64,000 bases of DNA from contig VXCM01000907.1 in the NCBI GenBank assembly GCA_014773175.1, forward strand, positions 244,697 to 308,696, read 5' to 3'. Made by a program: the position numbers and the translations under genes. Below are positions 11,543 through 25,056 of this stretch, piece by piece (position 1 is the first letter of the stretch; each line of letters starts with the position of its first letter). This stretch comes from Lucifuga dentata (lineage: Eukaryota > Chordata > Actinopteri > Ophidiiformes > Bythitidae). The notes below the pieces were generated by a model, which saw nothing but the letters and a program-made list of their open reading frames with translations, made no database searches and was not told the DNA's origin.

Positions 11543-14034
11543 ATACCGTAAGTATTTGTATTTGATTTGTTATATTACTTGTTACTGTAAAGCTAAATTA
11601 ATGCATAAATAAATGGAACATTTGTACTGTGAAATTAAGGACTCAGTTGGTGAAAAATCATATTCATGAATGCTAAATTGATAATTGTTCTCTTGTGGAG
11701 ATCATTTTCCCAGCTGCCTCAGGGAGAACAAACATTTCAACAATGTGAATACACAGAGGCGTGTTTACAGTTTGATAGGGACTGTGTGCTTGACATTGAG
11801 CGATGAATTAAGATGCACAGATGTTCATTTCCCAGCTGCAAGTCTCTATACTATCAGCAGCAATTCTACATGGACATGATTTGTGTCTTTATCTGGGAAG
11901 TAAACTTATGTAGTTTTTATCCATCTGCCAGCCATGTTTTAGAATTATTCTCCAGTCACAGTCTTTCTGGAAGACAAAAAAAGAAGATTCCTGACCCAGT
12001 GGACTGCCATTATCATTATATCAAACTTGAAGTGTTTCTAAAGTCATGCCTGTTTCTATCAAACCCTAACCTGATAAGGGATCTATTCTTTTAAAACAAA
12101 ACAAAGACTCAGTCTCAGATCAACTACACCATAAACCCCAACAAGCCCATACAGATTCCAAAGAAATGACATCTGCTCCCACAAGAACAATTAGGCCTGA
12201 TTTTGTGCAGGTCCAGTAAGTCTGATAAATGAGTAAAAAAAAATAAGAGGTTTAACACATTTGATTTTCTGCTGCACTGCCTCCAATATCTCTGGATCCC
12301 AAAGTGCTTGCCACATAGAAGCCAGTAATTTGTTGCGTTCTGATTGAATGAATTAAACTGCAGTGTGTTGCTCGCGTGTGCCGCACAGTCCTGTTGAGCC
12401 CAATTAAACCCTACATGTGCATTTACACAAAATTAAGACCCACAACCGAGAAATTCTGGACTGGACACCTTAGTCTAGAAGTCTTCACTAACTAGTCCAC
12501 TTGGTTTCTCAAAACTGAGACTCGACCTGAGACTTGAGTCTGGTCAGATCCAAATTATGGGTCGAGTCCTATGTTATTGCCTTGGGTCTCAGGTCTGTGT
12601 CAAAATGTCTTATATACTCAAGTGGATCCAATCAGACATGAGTGAGTGAGTCCCTGTCAGCTCTGATCATGTGTTATGGTCATAACCACCACAGGAGAAA
12701 ATGTTTTTTGAGGCAAGATGGATAGTGTGAACTCAAGTGCAGGAAAAATGCATGAAGTGTTCTTTGCCAATGTGAGGAACAAGTTCAAAGAAAAACTGCT
12801 CATTATTTGGAGGCATATCGTGCTGCTACCTTGCTATTTGGGTCTGTTCAGGTCAACTGCATTTTGGATCAGGTCTTACTGTCCTCGCTGGTCCCTTTTA
12901 AGTCAGGCCCCTTTTTTGAAAATAAATTTTTTGCACGATGGGGAAGGTTTTTCTTGGATCTCTTTCAGGTTGTGAACGCAATTGAGACCTGTGAAGACCC
13001 TATACCTTGGTCAAATCAGATTTGAGATATGGGTGGGCACATGGGGTTCTGCCTTCCATATACAAACAACATCTAATTTTGAGACAAATCTGGATTAAAA
13101 CAAAGATAAGTGTCATCCAGTAAGAGTGGGGCTCAGCTCAACACTCATTGGGTGCTACCTTGCTCTTATATACCATTTTGCCTGTCTCACTGTATAAATG
13201 CAAGGACACCTACTGTACATTTTAATTCAGTTGGAGAAGCAAGTTTAATGCCAGCAAATCGTAACTGACATAAAATTACATAAATTGCAAATGTTCTGCA
13301 ATCCCTAGTTATTCTAATCTATCTTAATCATTATCAATCCTGATCATCTATGTAGATGTATAGCCATCTAGGGATATAATTCTGGTTAGAGGCTGCATCT
13401 TGGGTCCCTGTGGATCCAGCTGTTTGATGTGAAAAACATACCCTTTGCCTCATCAGCAACTCTGCACACTGCTCTGAAATGTATAAATGGCCTGTCGTTT
13501 ATTGTGACGTTTTCAAAATCTCTGCGGGGACCTTAAAAGTCTTTGTGGTTGTAGTCAGCAAGAGAAACTGTCCAAAGTTTGCAGCTTGCTTTCTCTGAGA
13601 GCCTCATCAGAGTTATGTTGGTGTCAGAGTTGGAGCCTGGGTGTCATAGTCTCTCATTACTGTGATAGAAGACTGGATCAATCTTTTTGATCATTGTCCA
13701 CTCATTCTGATTCTGGTGCTGCTTCCAGATAGACTATTGCAACAAGTCATGTGTAACTCATGACACCTCTGACACTTCAGTTGCACCACTATGCATTAAA
13801 AAGTCATTTTGTTTCAATTAATGCATTTCAAATGAGCTTGCTGCTTTATTTTTGTCTTACTATGTGGGCCTTTGAAGAAAATGTTGCATAATATCCAAAT
13901 ACAAAATGCTGTGCTATTAACTAGACCGTGGCAATGGTTACAAAGAGATGTAAAAGGTATAGGTCACATATATCTGTAATTTTATGCAAATTTTCTGTTG
14001 TTTTTACACTTTTTTATGAATATGTGAAGTGTCC

Positions 14035-14215
14035 ATCTGGCATTCCTTACCTCCACCAAAGAGGTTAGTTTTCTTCTGCTTCTCTTTGCTTGTTTGTTTC
14101 ATTGTTGGGACTACTCACAAAATTTCTGAACGAATTTTGGAGAAATTCAGCTGATAGGTGGAGTATGACCCAAGGAAGATCCCAGATTCAGCTCCAAAGA
14201 TTGATCCATAATTTT
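14035..14215 (+). repeat. Probable dispersed fish repeat fragment
   Basis: The stretch with CTCCACCAAAGAGGTTA, TTTGCTTGTTTGTTTCATTG and CTGAACGAATTTTGGAGAAA resembles a repeat that I remember as common in fish genomes. No boundaries or target duplications are visible, so the call rests on memory. Confidence 0.3.
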
Positions 14216-15518
14216 TTTTTAAATGATTTCTTATAACTGTGAGCTACGTCTTTTTGAAAAATTGTTGTCAACTTCTTCAAAAGTAATACACCAACATCAC
14301 AGGAAAAATAATTCTGGCATGATAATCATCCCATGATTAGATTATCAATAGAAGCAATCTGGATAAGGTTACACCTGGAGGACTAAAATATATGCCTGGA
14401 AAGGGGCTGGAATCGCTATATGCTAACAACTAAGACTAGAAACATGCATCATGCTTATTATGGTTCATCTCTGTCTATAGGCCAAGACAAATTTAGTCTA
14501 GGCTTGTTCGGCTTTGGTAGAGGTATGCGCTCTAATGAGTGACCCTTTAGTTTAATCATATTTTCTACTAAAAGGACATAACAGCTTACACTCATAGCCT
14601 GCCACTATAGGATGTGGTTCCAACTCCTGAATGCATTACCTGACTTGTGTTCCCCATCGGAGCTGTTCTGGGGGAAGTACTGGGAAGCAATGATGGAACA
14701 CTAAGGCATTTAAACATCAAAACTTTACCACCCACACTGGCTGACCCTATACAAAACAGAGAGGAACGCAGAGAAACAAACTGTGGTCCAGGAGGAAAAT
14801 ACTGTGTTTCTGTTGGGTCTCCAGTTTTATCTGGAAAATATAGTGTGCTCTTTTATATTCGCTCTGCCTCTTCTTCATGATAAGCAGAGGAGTGGAGTGT
14901 GTTTGAGGGTCTCCTCTGCATTGTCTGACCCACAATTCCTCATGTGTACTTATGGACACACTCTATCACTATCTATCTGTCTCTCTCGCAATTGATTGCT
15001 GTAATCAAACTGCAAGCTGTAGCCAGGTAGTATGAGGGTGCAGTGCCATTTTCCACTTTTCCGACTCATTTCTATTCCAAACCCGATTCTGGATGGAAGA
15101 ATCCCATTTTTCTGCACAACCAGGTCACAGAGTGAATGAGGTCACAGGTACAGCATTGTTGCTGTAAAGACACCATACCAGGAGGGCAGTTATGATATGT
15201 TTGGCCAGAGTTTATGTGGGAGGCAGAGAAAATGTCACACGAAGAGGAAAGAAAAGACAAACTGAAAATGATTAGGATGTGCTGTTTATTTTATGCTGTC
15301 ACATAATGCCATGCTTATCTTCAATTAAAGAAAGGAAATATTCCTTTGTGGCATGAAGAGAGACAAGTGACAGAGTGCACTCAGGTTAATCAAGCTGGCA
15401 GACAGAAAGGAAGACCAGAACCATGCTTCACAGCAGACAAAGGTTTCAATTCAAGCTGTGAGACTTCAGGCTCCATTTACAAGAGTTGCTCAAAGCTGAT
15501 GTTTTTGGAAGGTAACTT

Positions 15519-15542
15519 AAAAAAAAAAAAAAAAAAAAAAAA
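15519..15542. repeat. Poly(A) run
   Basis: 24 consecutive A within AT-rich sequence. Confidence 0.9.
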
Positions 15543-17669
15543 CATGATTCCAAACAGCAAAAGAAGAAAGCATTAGTAGCATTAAACCTAAAATTCTCTC
15601 AACTGTTTTTAAACACATTTCAATAGTAAATTCAAAAGCAAATATAGCAAAACAAGCAGTAAGACAGAAAGACAAGAGAGGTGCAGACAGACACATGGCT
15701 GGACATAACAGTTTGCAATATTTATTGTACCTTTGAAGAAATCTACATTTTTGTGAGCTCTTTTTTGGTTGGCTATTGTCTCACTTCCTGTGTCCTTCAC
15801 GCCAAGGACTGACTGTTTGATCTTGTAAACTGATTATAGGAATATGTTTTTGATTATGTGCTGTGAGCACCAACAAGGACAGCTGAAGGAAAGACAGTAA
15901 CGAAGAGACAGAAAACAGAAAAACTAAGATATGAGACAACAGAAGACCCCGCAAGGACATGACAGAGATGAGTGTGTAAGAGATAATAAAATAAGACAAA
16001 AGAAATGCGAGAGAAGAGCCCAGGCATAAATTATATGAGTGAGATGGGAGAGATGGGATAAACAAAGAGAAATTGAGAGCAAAGGGAGAGCAGATGAGTC
16101 AGAGCAAGAGAGAAGAGAGCAAAACTGAGAAAACATAAGACAGAGAAGTGATTTGAGAGAAAAAGAGAGGGAGACAGCAAGGTGTGTATGTGTGTGTGAG
16201 TGCAGAAGATTAGGGAGGCAATATCAGACTATCCATCAATGTCACACCGTCTCTGACCTCTGTAAGCCATTTCATCCATCAGCCAGAAGGCCTGCACAGA
16301 CAGACCAGGCTGTGTGTGAACAACATTCTCTGTCTGCTTACCTGTTCAACACTGTGACACTCAAATGCTCCTCTCTAATCCCTGGAATTACCCTACGGAT
16401 GCTATTATTGATAACATTTTAATCTGAAAAGCCACAAAATGAGAAGACGATGGAAAGTGGAAATAACATGTAGTTTAGAGCGTGGAACCCAGTAGGAAGA
16501 CAACATGGACAGGATGATGTTGAAAGAATGTAAATGTGTAAAGTAAATGGTAGAGTAGAATGTAAAAAAACAGTATAATGTAAAAAGTTCCTAATAGAAT
16601 GTGAAATGCAAAAAGTTACCTACAGCATTGTAATATCAGAAGCTACACAACTTGAGAGCTCATTTTAAAAGTTCCTTAAAAGTATAAAATAGTTGAACAA
16701 GGATATTATGTTATCAGACATGCACAAATCCGTATTTTTTATATCAACACTGAAATTCAAATGATGGAGTATGTTAGCTCAGGGTTTTCCTTTTACAGCT
16801 ACTTGTTTACCGTATAATTGAGGAGCTGCTATTGTCAACCTCATTGCCAGTGGTAGAAAGTGATGCTTACCATTAAAGAAAAAGTGAAAAGACGCCTTTA
16901 CTCTATTAAACCAGCACCAAAGGCAGACAGACAAAGGTAATGAATAGCTGGTGAGAAAACCTGAGCATTTAGCAGCTAAAGACTCCAAGTAAAGTGAAAC
17001 AGAAAGAATACTGGAGTTAAATTTATCACAAATCCAGTGGGTTGCTAATGCCACTCCATGTCTGCTGTATGTGTAAGTAGGCAATTCTTTGCTCACACAT
17101 TCCTCATAAAAACATTATAAGGTTAAAGGTGATGTAATGAACCTTCATGGGAAAGCAAGAGTGCTTGCTTGTGCCTACTTCTTGCTCCAGGGAAATTCCA
17201 GGCATGCAGCCTTTGCCTACTCGATTTTTGCTGAGTTGTCATGGAAGAGTCTCATATCTAATATCTTGGTGCCCAAAGGAGTCATATTTCTCTGACGCAG
17301 ACATATCAGCACCAAAGGTTTCATCCAGCTGTGAATGTTATTATAATGCACTGATACCCATCAAATGTAGTGAAATTTGACTTTATAAAGTGTGTACGTT
17401 TGCATGAATGTGCTGTAGTGAAACTGCTGGCAATCTCCCCCTTTATGATTCCAGGTTTGGGTGGAGGTTGATTTCAAATACTTCTTTCCGAGAAGACCCA
17501 CCTCTTCATTCTTCATTCCATTCTTTTCCCTTTGGGGGACATGAATTTAAGTTGAATTTAGCCTGTTGGAGTTCCCTGTACAGCTTTCCAAAAGTGATGC
17601 TTCTTTAAAGTGGATTGAGGATTTTTGCACATTATAACTATCAAGTATAAGTGCTTATTATGAGCACAG

Positions 17670-17935
17670 CATTGATGGCCTAAAGGTTAGAGAAGCGAGC
17701 TTGTGACTGAAAGGTTGCCAGTTCAATCCCTGGGCTAGCAGGAAAAATAGGAGGTGACAGAGCATCTGCCTCTCCCTCCTTACCACATCTAAGGTGCATT
17801 TGAGCAAGGTACCCCCAAGTGCTCCAGTAGAACATCCCAGTTAGCAGAGAAGCCTGTGGTTGTACTGGGCAACATCCAGGTGTGAATGTATTTGAGTGTG
17901 TGAGAAAGGTGTTTCTGTGGAAGAGCATTCAATGC
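17670..17935 (+). mobile_element. tRNA-derived SINE
   Basis: A pol III A-box-like segment (TGGCCTAAAGGTTAGAGAAG, 17676-17695) is followed about 25 bp later by a B-box-like segment (CCAGTTCAATCCC, 17718-17730). Downstream is a SINE body with TTTGAGCAAGGTACCCCCAA and GTGCTCC, which I recognise as typical of fish tRNA-derived SINEs. It lacks a foldable complete tRNA, so it is not a tRNA gene. No target duplication or clean 3' tail could be fixed. Confidence 0.7.
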
Positions 17936-20900
17936 AGAGTGAACCAAGCTGCCCCCAATGTTTGCTGTCAGTGTGTTAATATCTGTGTCAGCGCCCATTA
18001 GTCATTTGCTCTGCCAAACAAGTCTGTTGAGCACAAGGCGAGCTACCTAAGGGGCATGGTCAAGGCCATTCGTATGGTGTAGTTTAATTGGTGTGGAAAA
18101 CAGTGAGGATTTTTCAGGAATATTCACAGGCTCATAGGCTGAAACTCAGAGCATGTCCTAATTAAACAACAACATACAAGCAGGAGTTTTAGCAGCCCGT
18201 TATTCTGAGAAGTACTGTACAGTTGCTGTAATTGTTATAATAACAGAAAGCAATGCTAATAATATCTGACAAATCTGCAAATTTCTAAGTGCTCCACCAT
18301 TATTATGTTGCATTGTTGGATGGCAAACCAAGTGCTTTTCCTTTTTTCATGCATGGCTTGTTTTCTCAGCATATGGAATAGAATATGTAGTAAAAGCTTA
18401 GCAGTGTTCTGTACCAACAGACTGATTGACAAAATTTCATGTTTATAAATAGAAAGCAGAAAACTAAATTGTGTTTTTCATTGTAGACACCAGAGTCTTT
18501 GTTTGTCTGCTTCAATTTATTTTCATGTCATTTTTGACATTTAAATGATGGAATCTTTCAGGATTGTATTACTTAAACTTAGGAGAGTCTTAGGGTATGG
18601 TTAAAAAAAAAAAAAAAAGNTAAAAAAAAAAAAAAAAGTACAATCGTTGTTTGATCAAGAGTGACAAAACTCTGATAAAAATCTGCTATTTTTATGTCTG
18701 CTTATCATATCAAAGGAGCAGCAACTTAAGCAAACAGGAATTCGACACTGCATATTATTTCCAAAATGATGCTTCAGTCACAAGGCATAAAACCCTTTAA
18801 CAATAACAGTTCGTCACTATCTAGCATAAAAGCTATTTATGAATTTTGTGAATCATTCTCTTTCTCTTTCTGTGTGAACCTGTGTGTGTTTTTCATTTAC
18901 TGCCATGAAGGAGAACATCCATCATCTGTTTTTTTTTTGTTTATTGGTATTTGGTCGACCATGACAGAGCTTTATGAAGTTCTGCTCCGTGCTAGAAATC
19001 ACTGATTGTCACCATTTTCAGCCTCTGCTTAGGAGAATAATCGAGCGGGACCTCTTGGTGTAGGCTCCAAATAAGATTTTCAACCCTACATAACTCTCTG
19101 TGGAATTTATTCATTTCCTGCTTTGTATGCATGAACACATTCACGACGCTCAGATATGGCAATGCTCCAAGAAGTGCTTTCTATTTGTATAGCTTAGAAT
19201 GAAAGAACTGTTACTTAAAATGTGTGAAAATTGCAGCATTAGAAAGAAAAACTTGAGAAATGTTTACCAATAGTGGCATTTTCGTCTTGTTTTGCCTTTT
19301 TATTTGCATCTGTCACTAAACTGACTGATAATGATGATGTGATGAAGATGATGACTTGCTCACTGAAAACAAAGACAAATACTAAGGAGAAAGTGTGAAA
19401 ATTAAAAAAAATCTCTCTCTCTCTCTCTGGCTGCTTAAAAATTAACAGAATCTTTCTCATTTTGGTAAATTGACGTGTACTATCTGACTCCTCTCTCTTT
19501 TCCATCATCCAACTTTTCCCTACTCTTTCTCCTGCGTAATATTTTTTCCATTTACATGTGTCATCAAAGTCAATTAAAGGACTGTTCATCAGTCAAGCTG
19601 CACAATGTCATACAGTGACACACTGTGAATAATGCAGAATTTGAGACTGGTGAGGGTAAATTAGTGTCACTGATTGAAAACCAGGTTTCCATTGATTACC
19701 TCTAAACTGATGGAGCATGCAGAGACATTTTGCAAACCTTAAAACCTTTGCAAACCAATCCCACGTGGAGTAAGTATGAAACTTGGAAGGAAGATGAAGA
19801 AAAGAACACCAGGGCAGTAATAAAGACAAATTAAAGGTAGATTGGAATACTGTTGCCTTGGATACGCTGACTTTAAACAGAGAGGGTGATAGAGAGAGCA
19901 AACTGGGCAGATTGAGAGAGAAATAGAGAAAGAGAGCGAGAGAAACAGCAGGACACATCATTTAGTATTGTGCCTCTTATCGATTCCCTCCTGTCATCGC
20001 TCAGGTAATGGCTGAGACTACTTACCAATTAGGAGATTAGGGATGTGGTCTATCTCACACAGACAGCTGGATGGCTGAATGGCTGGAGGGTGGGGTGGGT
20101 GGGGGTTTATGGGGAGAGCAGAGTTTGGAGAGGATGCCAATAAGAGCCCTCGAAATTCAATCAAACGTGAAAAGCAACATATGGTTAACCGAGCACCAGA
20201 GTGAAAGAGAAAGTGATTCACAGAGATTTTCATTCCCCGTGTCATCCTGCTGAGTCACAAGTATCGCTAAAGGGAGGTGGCATCTGGCTTGTGAGATCCT
20301 TCAAATGTGACATCAAACGCACATGCAAACACGAGCGACAACACCTGCTTCCTGCAATCACCACTCCTGCTGCAATTTGTTAATGAGCCTTAGCGGGGTT
20401 AAACTCTCGTTCCATGGCATATACAGAAAACCATAAAGTGGCTGCATGGAGCGTCATTCACCAGCAAATTCACTTGTGATGCATGAAGCGACACAAAAAT
20501 GGGATAGTATTGTAATTCAATAATGTATGCATTAACTGAGACAAATGATTATATAGGAAGTTTAATTTTAAGTCCTGCAGTAGATGTTTGTACGTAAATG
20601 AGCTGTGTGTCCCAGACTGTATGCAAACAAAACCTTTCAAACCTTTTAAGCTCCTATTAATTTAAAACAACACATGTGTTTTGTATCTGCTTGTTTCAGC
20701 ACTTTGTTAAAGCTATATGATGCTGACAATTAGCTTACAATTAGTAAAAATATTCAATACCCAGACACCAATTTTTAATGGCTACACGACTATATCATAT
20801 GGAAATGTTGTAGATGCCATGCATTATTTTAAACACATTTTCCTGAAATCTATGCTGCCAAATTTGCTATCTTTGGATTTTCATTAAAATATGTGGTCTC

Positions 20901-23342
20901 GGGATTTTAATAATGCTTGTGCTTGTGTGAACAAAATGGACCCACTGATGGATACTTAAGAGTTTTGGAGTATGACTTTTTCTGTGTTGCCCACATATGT
21001 TGCTATTGCTTGGGGTGGTATCATATGCTTTACTCCTGGCAGGGAGGAAAAGAATACAGCCCCTCTTACTGAGGGTCTATTACGGAACAATTATGTTATG
21101 GAAAGTTAGTTTACCTGGGGAAAACCGACAGATGAGCCATACTTGCCTGTATACACGTATGTCAGAAATAACTGTGTTTGTGCATGTGAATGCTCCTACT
21201 TGAGAGCCCTGCGGTATAAAATTCCACTGTGGCCTTGCTGTGAATGTTTTTTCTCCCATAGCAGATGCTTGTAGATCCCTTGTTCTCAGTCTGTATAGCA
21301 TGTAGTGCTGGAGCCATTAATAGGCTGCAGAAACACAAGGATGTACTATCTATGATGTCTAGCCTACAGGTTATAGGGAGATCCTTGGATGTATGATTCA
21401 TGTAATTCTAATGGGTAGGATGAAGCACCTCTCAGTGAAGCATGTTGTACATTGAACTATTGTGGCAGATGGTGCTTATCATGTATATTTGACAACACAG
21501 TCTGTAGTTGGAATATGGTCCTCGTGACATTTGTGGTAGAATTTGTTACAGTCCAGAGTGTTGAGACATTAGAAGAACTGAAGTTAGGCATGGAGGCCGG
21601 CATGTCATGGCTAATTACTGACATATTAAATTGGTGGTTTTTACAATCACTTAAAAACCAATTAGCTTTTCTGCATGCCAGCATCTAGTGGCCATTAAAT
21701 GAATTGCATCTTAATGCAGTTATACACTGGCTTCAGTGTGGTGGTCACTGCAGTGCACAATAAATACAAAGAATCATCTTATGAGTTACTGTTCGGTGTC
21801 TGGTTGTCTTGTCCATGTGGAAAATCTGAGTAATACCAGGAAGACACTACAATTTACTTGTACACTACCAATCTGCCAGATGGAATTGCAAATTCTGAAC
21901 AATCTGGTCGCACTGTACGATTAGTTTGATCTGTCACAAGCTGGTGTTTACACCAATAGAAACCTCCAGAAAGTTTTTTCTATTAACAATGTCCAATAAA
22001 GCTTTATTCCATTTAAAATGAAGGAAATTCAATCTTTACTTCAAGAAATCAACTCATGAGATGTTTCAAACTGCATGACGGCAGACCAAAATTTCAGACA
22101 TGGCAGAAATCCATCTGATTGTTCAATAATACATTTTTTGGCCAATTAATCAGGTTTCATGACCCTCATCAAACTAAACGTCACACGACAGGCAATCGGG
22201 CTAAAATCAGGCCCAACTCTGAGAATTTGTTGCCGATTGCTATATCAGGGTTAAGTTCAGACCTAACTCTTAAAATGTCTGCCTTTAGATAGCTTAATGC
22301 TAAATTTAACATATTTCATTAAGCACTACCAACATTTTAAAAACCTCTGCTAAGACAATAAGAATGAAATAATGAAAAACAATAAACTACTGTTTGTTGA
22401 ATTTTAGCTATTTTTAGTACTTAACTTACAAAGTAGCATCATTATTTTATTGCTTCTATTTTGCAGTGATATACTACAGTGAAGAAAAACCTGCAGGGGA
22501 TTTTTGGACTTTGAAATTAAAACACTGGTGGTTTTCAGTTTTCATTAAAATTGTTTTCTCCTAAACTATGACAACATAAAGTAACAACTCATTATTATTC
22601 CAATTTAAATTTGGGCATCACTGATGATTTACAAAAAGTATCAAATATTAAAGATATGTAAAATAATGATTTTATAAATTGACATTGTGAGAAAGCGGGC
22701 TGTATGCTCATGCTTTAGTTTGCTCAGCCTCAAAGACCATGTCTGATATTAAAAATTTAACTTATATGAACATTGGTAAATCACTTGGCTTCCTCACCAG
22801 GTGTCAGGCAAATAGACAGGTTTAGATACGCATGTAACTTTTCTGTTTGAGTCACCACAAGCACAGTAATATCATCATAGCAGAATCATGACTTTAGGTG
22901 ACATTTAGGAGGATTTTTACTGCAGCTTTGACAAGTTGTGCTTCCTGTGTATGTCCCATCTGCCTATTAAAAAAGCATAAATCACACATTTTGATGGGTG
23001 TATGAGGTAGAAACTGAGAGAAACCATATGGAGCTTTGTCAGTGAGCTGTGAAGGAGCTAAATGTAGGGTGTCAAAACACAGTCTGCTGCCAGTGTACGC
23101 ACACACATACACAGAAACAACTCACAAGCATGCACGAACACGAGCACAGATGTGCGCACAGCATAGACACGTATGCAGTCACGCACACCAGATGCGTGAA
23201 AAGCTGAGTGGCTTAATGACACTCAGTGTGAGATCAACTCTAGAGACGCTCTAAAAGCCACAATGAGCCAAAGCTGTTGTAGCTAATGACCCAACACACA
23301 GACTGTCTTCTTCACACACATACTTTCACACACACACGGAAT
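17936..23342. other. Non-coding DNA, probable intron
   Basis: No coding exon is recognised. It contains a (CT)n tract at 19413-19428, the N-join at 18602-18638, and AT-rich stretches. The region 20200-20470 is less repetitive and somewhat GC-richer, and could be regulatory, but nothing specific supports that. CA-type and imperfect ACACGC tracts lie near 23096-23170. Confidence 0.5.
18602..18638. other. Single-N contig join with duplicated A-rich flank
   Basis: The 18 bases at 18602-18619 (T, A16, G) and 18621-18638 are the same motif on either side of an N at 18620. This fits an uncollapsed overlap in an A homopolymer. Confidence 0.7.
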
Positions 23343-23345
23343 TTA

Positions 23346-24582
23346 GGTTACGTTCACATTACACACTGAAGTGGCCCAGATCTGATTATTTTGCCTCCAT
23401 GTGACTCAGATCTGATTTTTTTCCACAGCAGTGTGAACAAACCAAATCTGATTTTTTCACATCAGATTTGGGCCACTTGCATATGTGGTCCTAGATCCGA
23501 TCCATATCTGATCTCTGGCTATGCAACCGCTGTCTGACCGGTCAGCCATGTGTTTTTCTCTTTTTTTTTTATGTGTCACTTCTCTGCACATGCGCATATC
23601 ACCTGTCGTCCTCATTCAGTGTTGGTGCCTCATAGCAGCCTGGTAAAAATAAATATGAAGGAGAGCAACAACAGTGATGGGGGGGGGGNGGGGGGGGGTC
23701 AGTGGAGAGATGAAGAAGTTGTAAATTTGTTGGATATGTGTGGAGACATCTGAAAGTTTTCAGTAAACTGTTCCTCTGTGAACTTGTGAACATGGCAGTC
23801 CCACCATAGCTGGCTCCGCTCTCGTACCCACACCTCTCTCTGCACTGACGAGCAGCAACAGCCGCTAACACAGCAGCTGCTATTGCTTTTGTTTTTTGTC
23901 GCCTTCTCACTCTCGTTCTCATCCTTATTATCTGCATTGTCTTCTGACCTCCGCAACAAATAATCCTGGCCATGTATGGGGGAGTGGGGGACAACATGAC
24001 ACCCACTGATATTGTGTCTCCCACTCAGACCTACTGTATATTTTGATTGCCTCTTACATTTCAGGGGTGCACTTGCAGATGTGAAAATATAAAAAACAGC
24101 AAGGCACTTCACTTCCCGAGTCAATCAGTGAGGCAGTGATGATGACACTGACGTAACGTGCATTCTCACGTAGCAGCACAAAGAGGCTGAGCCCAGCGGC
24201 TCCTGAGCTCCAGGCTCTGGAGCTCACAGTCACCACCAGCAAAATTACACTTCTCAACTCCACTTGTAAAAATGGTTTGAATGTTATTTTCAGCATGTTG
24301 AAGATCTATTGTTATATATGAAACAACATACATGAAAATACGTGACAAACTGCATTCCGTGTAAATACGTTATTGTTATGGTTATTCTTGTTATTCTTGT
24401 ACGCATGTGGCTCAAATTTAATTACATCTGCGCATGCGTGGCAGTTTAGGACCTCAGTGGTGTTCACATTGGTGTCGGATACAGGTTACTTACAACCATG
24501 AATGCGAACCATCAACACAAAAAGGTTGAATCTGATAAAAAAAATCAGAATTGAGCATTAAGGCCTGTAATGTGAACGTAGC
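23346..24582 (-). mobile_element. PIF/Harbinger-type DNA transposon derivative, internally decayed
   Basis: The terminal inverted repeats are 18 bp with one mismatch: GGTTACGTTCACATTACA at the left and, on the opposite strand, GGCTACGTTCACATTACA at the right. They are flanked by TTA at 23343-23345 and 24583-24585, the 3-bp target duplication typical of PIF/Harbinger. The left subterminal region repeats ATCTGATT-type motifs several times (for example 23379-23387, 23409-23417, 23446-23453). The - strand carries decayed transposase N-terminal sequence, listed separately. The element is 1,237 bp, too short for a full transposase plus the Myb-like partner protein, so it is non-autonomous. An N-join lies in its G-run at 23689. 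Confidence 0.82.
23717..23937 (-). pseudogene. Harbinger transposase N-terminal remnant
   Basis: Read on the - strand, one frame starts at ATG 23937-23935 with a basic then Ala-rich segment (RVRRRQKTKAIAAAVLAAVA). The second frame, overlapping near 23835, continues with REVWVRERSQLWWD and FTEEQFTENFQMS (to about 23735). These match the arrangement I know from fish HARBI1-like transposases: a basic N-terminus, a W-V-R-x-R-x-x-x-W-W block, then F-x-E-x-x-F-x-x-N-F-x-M-S. The two parts are in different frames, so there is at least one frameshift, and the similarity fades after NFQMSPH. The DDE catalytic core is absent. Recognition is by eye. Confidence 0.65.
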
Positions 24583-24585
24583 CTT

Positions 24586-25052
24586 ACTTACTAAACTGAC
24601 AAACTAACAGCAAGACACTGCTACACAATGACATTTTAATTCGGTATTTTAGAAGTAAAGGAAGTTCAAGTGAAGCTATTAAATATATATTTTTTCCATC
24701 TGTCTGAACATGTTTCTGCCATTTGCATGATGATGGGTATACACAGCAGTCCTGACACGTCACTTTGCTGCCAATTAATTCCGCACTGTCATGCTCTCAG
24801 GCTCTTTCATACCTTCCATTTGTGTGTGTACACAAGTATTAGTGTGTGCGGGTCGGAGAGACAATCTATTTTTTGTGTGTTAATGTAAGAACGTGCGTGG
24901 TTTCATCTTGTCTCTGTGTGCTTGGTAGCTGTGTCCTGTTTCCTCTGTCTTCCCATCATGCATCGTCCTTAATGAGGCCCCTGGGAATCTGTCCAGTGCT
25001 TATGATTCTACAACTTTATTTCAAAGCTGTTGTCTTCAAGGCTGTGTCATTT
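24586..25052. other. Non-coding spacer between two DNA transposons
   Basis: Nothing recognised beyond AT-rich unique-looking sequence. Confidence 0.5.
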
Positions 25053-25056
25053 TTAA

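Larger units (their letters stand above)
6280..17669. other. Non-coding DNA, probable intron, with scattered simple repeats
   Basis: No coding exon is recognised in this 11.4-kb stretch. It holds an A28 run (7753-7780), a T-run (9720-9734), an (AAT)n tract (11506-11542), a 16-bp palindrome (11021-11036), an A24 run (15519-15542) and a purine-rich stretch (15890-16200). A segment at 7255-7350 resembles a repeat common in fish (recognised only by memory), and 10805-10833 recurs exactly at 61597-61625. ORFs here are short and lack family features. Confidence 0.5.

Noticed and set aside
17676..17730. Possible functional tRNA gene
   Set aside because: A- and B-box-like words are present but no acceptor stem or cloverleaf closes, and a SINE body follows.
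23658..23753. Possible Myb/SANT-like start (QWRDEEVVNLLDM) on the + strand of the Harbinger element
   Set aside because: Attractive because Harbinger elements carry a Myb-like gene, but the same bases read on the - strand as part of the transposase block, the frame stops after a few residues, and it contains an N in a G-run.
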